From Henriciella sp. (GTDB lineage: Bacteria > Pseudomonadota > Alphaproteobacteria > Caulobacterales > Hyphomonadaceae), in the NCBI GenBank assembly GCA_030066975.1, contig JASJAO010000005.1, positions 186,001 through 250,000 on the forward strand: a stretch of 64,000 bases of DNA, in the 5' to 3' direction. Below, piece by piece: positions 62,650 through 64,000 of the stretch. The notes under the pieces were generated by a model, which was not told where the DNA came from, made no database searches, and saw only the letters and a list, made by a program, of their open reading frames with translations. Numbering within the stretch: the stretch's first letter is position 1; each line of letters starts with the position of its first letter. A program made the position numbers and the translations under genes.

Positions 62650-63291
62650 TTAGAGCCAGCGTATCCGTGGCGGCTTGACCGGTCGCGGACCAATCGGCGG
62701 CGGCCTTGCTTTACTTGCAGCGACGATCTGATGACCCATGGCGGTGAAGGTGGCCGAGAGTTCGGGGCCCCAACGGTGGGGCACGTCGCCAGTTCGACCC
62801 GGAGCGAAGAGCCAGCCGGGGCGGTATCGGGCGAGATGAAAGGCGAGGCGTTTGGCGCGGGCGGCGGGGTTTTTGAGCAGCGTTTTCAACGCGTTGAGCC
62901 GACCCAGAAGCGGCGCGGCGAGGACCGGCTGACCGTGCGGCGGTCTCGGTTTCGGGTCAGCCCAGGGGTCGTGAAAATCTGTGAAATCGGGGCAGTCCTG
63001 CTCGCCCGTGAAGAGCTTGAACCCGGGTTTGCGGTCAAAGTTTGGTGCCCGCTCGCGGGGGTTTCGGGGGCAATTGTCGGGCTTGAGCCCCGGTTCCAGC
63101 GCCAGCGCCAGACAGAACAGAACCCGCCGGACATAGGCCTCCAGCGCGCGAAGGCCCTGGCGGAGCCGCGTGGCGGCGGCCTTGCTGATCTGCACGGGCG
63201 CGAGCTGCAAATCATCCCGCGAGACAATCCGGGCGATGAGCAATTCGCCCTGGGCTTGCAAATGCACGAGAGGATCAGCCGTGAAAGACAT
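62650..63291 (-). CDS. Hypothetical alphaproteobacterial protein, basic and Pro-rich
   Basis: From the ATG at 63291 it has 213 residues; upstream extension to 63411 adds non-conserved-looking sequence. A helical N-terminal half (RQGLRALEAYVRRVLFCLAL, ALEPGLKPD) is followed by an Asp/Phe/Pro-rich part (FTDFHDPWADPKPRP) and a basic stretch LLKNPAARAKRLAFHLARYR near 155, which I associate with a poorly characterised family repeated in Hyphomonadaceae genomes. No motif identifies a function. An opposite-strand frame (62731-63405) is also open, but its composition is less protein-like. Confidence 0.6.
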   Translation of the reverse strand: MSFTADPLVHLQAQGELLIARIVSRDDLQLAPVQISKAAATRLRQGLRALEAYVRRVLFCLALALEPGLKPDNCPRNPRERAPNFDRKPGFKLFTGEQDCPDFTDFHDPWADPKPRPPHGQPVLAAPLLGRLNALKTLLKNPAARAKRLAFHLARYRPGWLFAPGRTGDVPHRWGPELSATFTAMGHQIVAASKARPPPIGPRPVKPPRIRWL

Positions 63292-63444
63292 GCGCAGAAG
63301 GATGCCATGGACGCAAATTCGGTCGGATTGAAATGTCAAATACCCGCATCCAAGCCATCGCTTCAATTGATCTGTGACAAGTTCGAAACAAGCAGACCCC
63401 GGTAATGGCAATCTGAGCTGAACCCGACCGATTGGGGCATTGAA

Positions 63445-64000
63445 ATGACGAGTCTCGACACCAGCGTATTGCTGATCCAGATTGCATTGCCAATCGCTCT
63501 GCTGCTCTGGTTAGCCATCGCTCCAGCGCGCAGCGGATTGAGGTTCGCGGTTCAATCAATTTCGATTGCCGCCATCTTGTTGGCGCTTGCCGTGCTGCCC
63601 ATCTGGCTGATCCCGCCCTGGTGGGTGCCTTGGGCATATATGGCGATCGCGGCCGGGCTTGTCGCGCGTGGGTATTTACGACGTCAAGACCAGTCCCGCG
63701 CAGTTCAATCCTATAGTCGAAAGGGCTGGATTGCGCTTGCACCTTTGGCGATGCTCGGCGTGTACGCGGCCTTCCTGTGCATCGGGGGATTTTCCGGCCG
63801 TACGCTCGGGGCATATGAGACGGTTGATCTGCCGCCTCCGCTCGGCGCGGGGACGTATCTGGTCGCCAATGGAGGATCGCGTGGAAGCGTGAACGGGCAC
63901 TTTCTAACGCTTGATCCCAGGACCGACCGCCAACGCGCCTACCGGGGACAATCTTTCGCGCTGGATCTGGTCAAGATTGACGGTACAGGGATGCGCGTTG
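63445..64000 (+). CDS. M23-family metallopeptidase-like membrane protein (N-terminal part)
   Basis: The gene runs off the right edge; 185 residues are visible. The N-terminus has at least three hydrophobic helices (LLIQIALPIALLLWLAIAP, SISIAAILLALAVLPIWLI, IALAPLAMLGVYAAFLCIGG), then an extracytoplasmic part with GTYLVANGGSRGSVNGHFLT and YRGQSFALDLVKIDGTG. The pattern of an NGG..NGH segment before a QxFALDLVK segment is what I expect just before the zinc site of M23 peptidases, which cut peptidoglycan cross-links. The catalytic HxH lies outside the window, so activity cannot be checked. Confidence 0.6.
   Translation, partial: MTSLDTSVLLIQIALPIALLLWLAIAPARSGLRFAVQSISIAAILLALAVLPIWLIPPWWVPWAYMAIAAGLVARGYLRRQDQSRAVQSYSRKGWIALAPLAMLGVYAAFLCIGGFSGRTLGAYETVDLPPPLGAGTYLVANGGSRGSVNGHFLTLDPRTDRQRAYRGQSFALDLVKIDGTGMRV

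Noticed and set aside
62731-63405. Open frame on the + strand opposite the basic hypothetical gene
   Set aside because: Composition (Gly/Val/Arg-rich, low helix content) is that of a mirror frame. The minus frame looks more like a real protein, but confidence is moderate.

Overview
The window reads as chromosomal core sequence of an alphaproteobacterium, most likely a Hyphomonadaceae/Maricaulales-type or related marine, stalked-bacterium lineage. The clues are a class I PHA synthase, a DUF3126 protein, the hrcA-grpE and rph neighbourhood, an RcnB-like protein, a tRNA-His with A73 and a G1-U72 pair, CtrA-like half sites beside a GANTC site, and high GC with dense coding on both strands. The family-level assignment is inference; the class is well supported. 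No phage, integrase, transposase, CRISPR array or rRNA operon is visible. No gene-free stretch exceeds about 250 bases.

Region by region. 1-7.6 kb: end of a class II aldolase, NAD kinase, an Hpt-like protein, the yajC-secD-secF operon, an HD-domain oxygenase-like gene divergent from a TetR regulator, a PlsC-type acyltransferase and pcm. 7.7-8.2 kb: tRNA-Cys, a stretch with two overlapping inverted repeats and a terminator, then tRNA-Asn. 8.2-12.2 kb: a valine catabolic operon (mmsA, a small secreted protein, acyl-CoA dehydrogenase, mmsB). 12.3-18.5 kb: an OmpA/BON envelope protein, a coiled-coil/helix-hairpin-helix protein, a quinone oxidoreductase, a sterol-desaturase-family hydroxylase, tRNA-His and a flavin monooxygenase. 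18.5-25.6 kb: the alpha-2-macroglobulin/PBP1C pair. 25.6-27.4 kb: arfB, a His/Arg-rich RcnB-like protein and a rod-shaped, 6S-like RNA that I found by pairing. 27.4-32.7 kb: aminotransferase-hom-glpX-recJ operon. 32.7-41.2 kb: a lipoprotein, phaC, rph, an acyltransferase, hrcA-grpE, a membrane protein and dnaK. 41.2-46.4 kb: a second hydroxylase with a membrane-anchored AraC regulator, hisI, a CaiB-type CoA-transferase divergent from HMG-CoA lyase, and a flavin-binding oxidase-like protein. 46.4-48.5 kb: a small AT-richer islet and repeats, then DUF3126. 48.5-64 kb: crotonase, a GYF-like protein, GMC oxidoreductase, PilZ protein, cysE, HNH protein, folD, YggT, SDR plus methyltransferase, a glycine-zipper protein, two Fe(II)/2OG oxygenases, rbsK plus nucleoside hydrolase, a dienelactone hydrolase, a nested palindromic repeat and the start of an M23 peptidase.

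Together the genes serve protein export, envelope maintenance, branched-chain amino acid and acyl-CoA breakdown, carbon storage, heat-shock protein folding and nucleoside/one-carbon metabolism. The least explained parts are non-coding: the 163-nt rod RNA at 27166-27328, the two mutually exclusive hairpins at 7931-7968, and a hairpin that would hide the ribosome binding site of the membrane protein between grpE and dnaK. All were found by eye and hand base-pairing; no database search was run.
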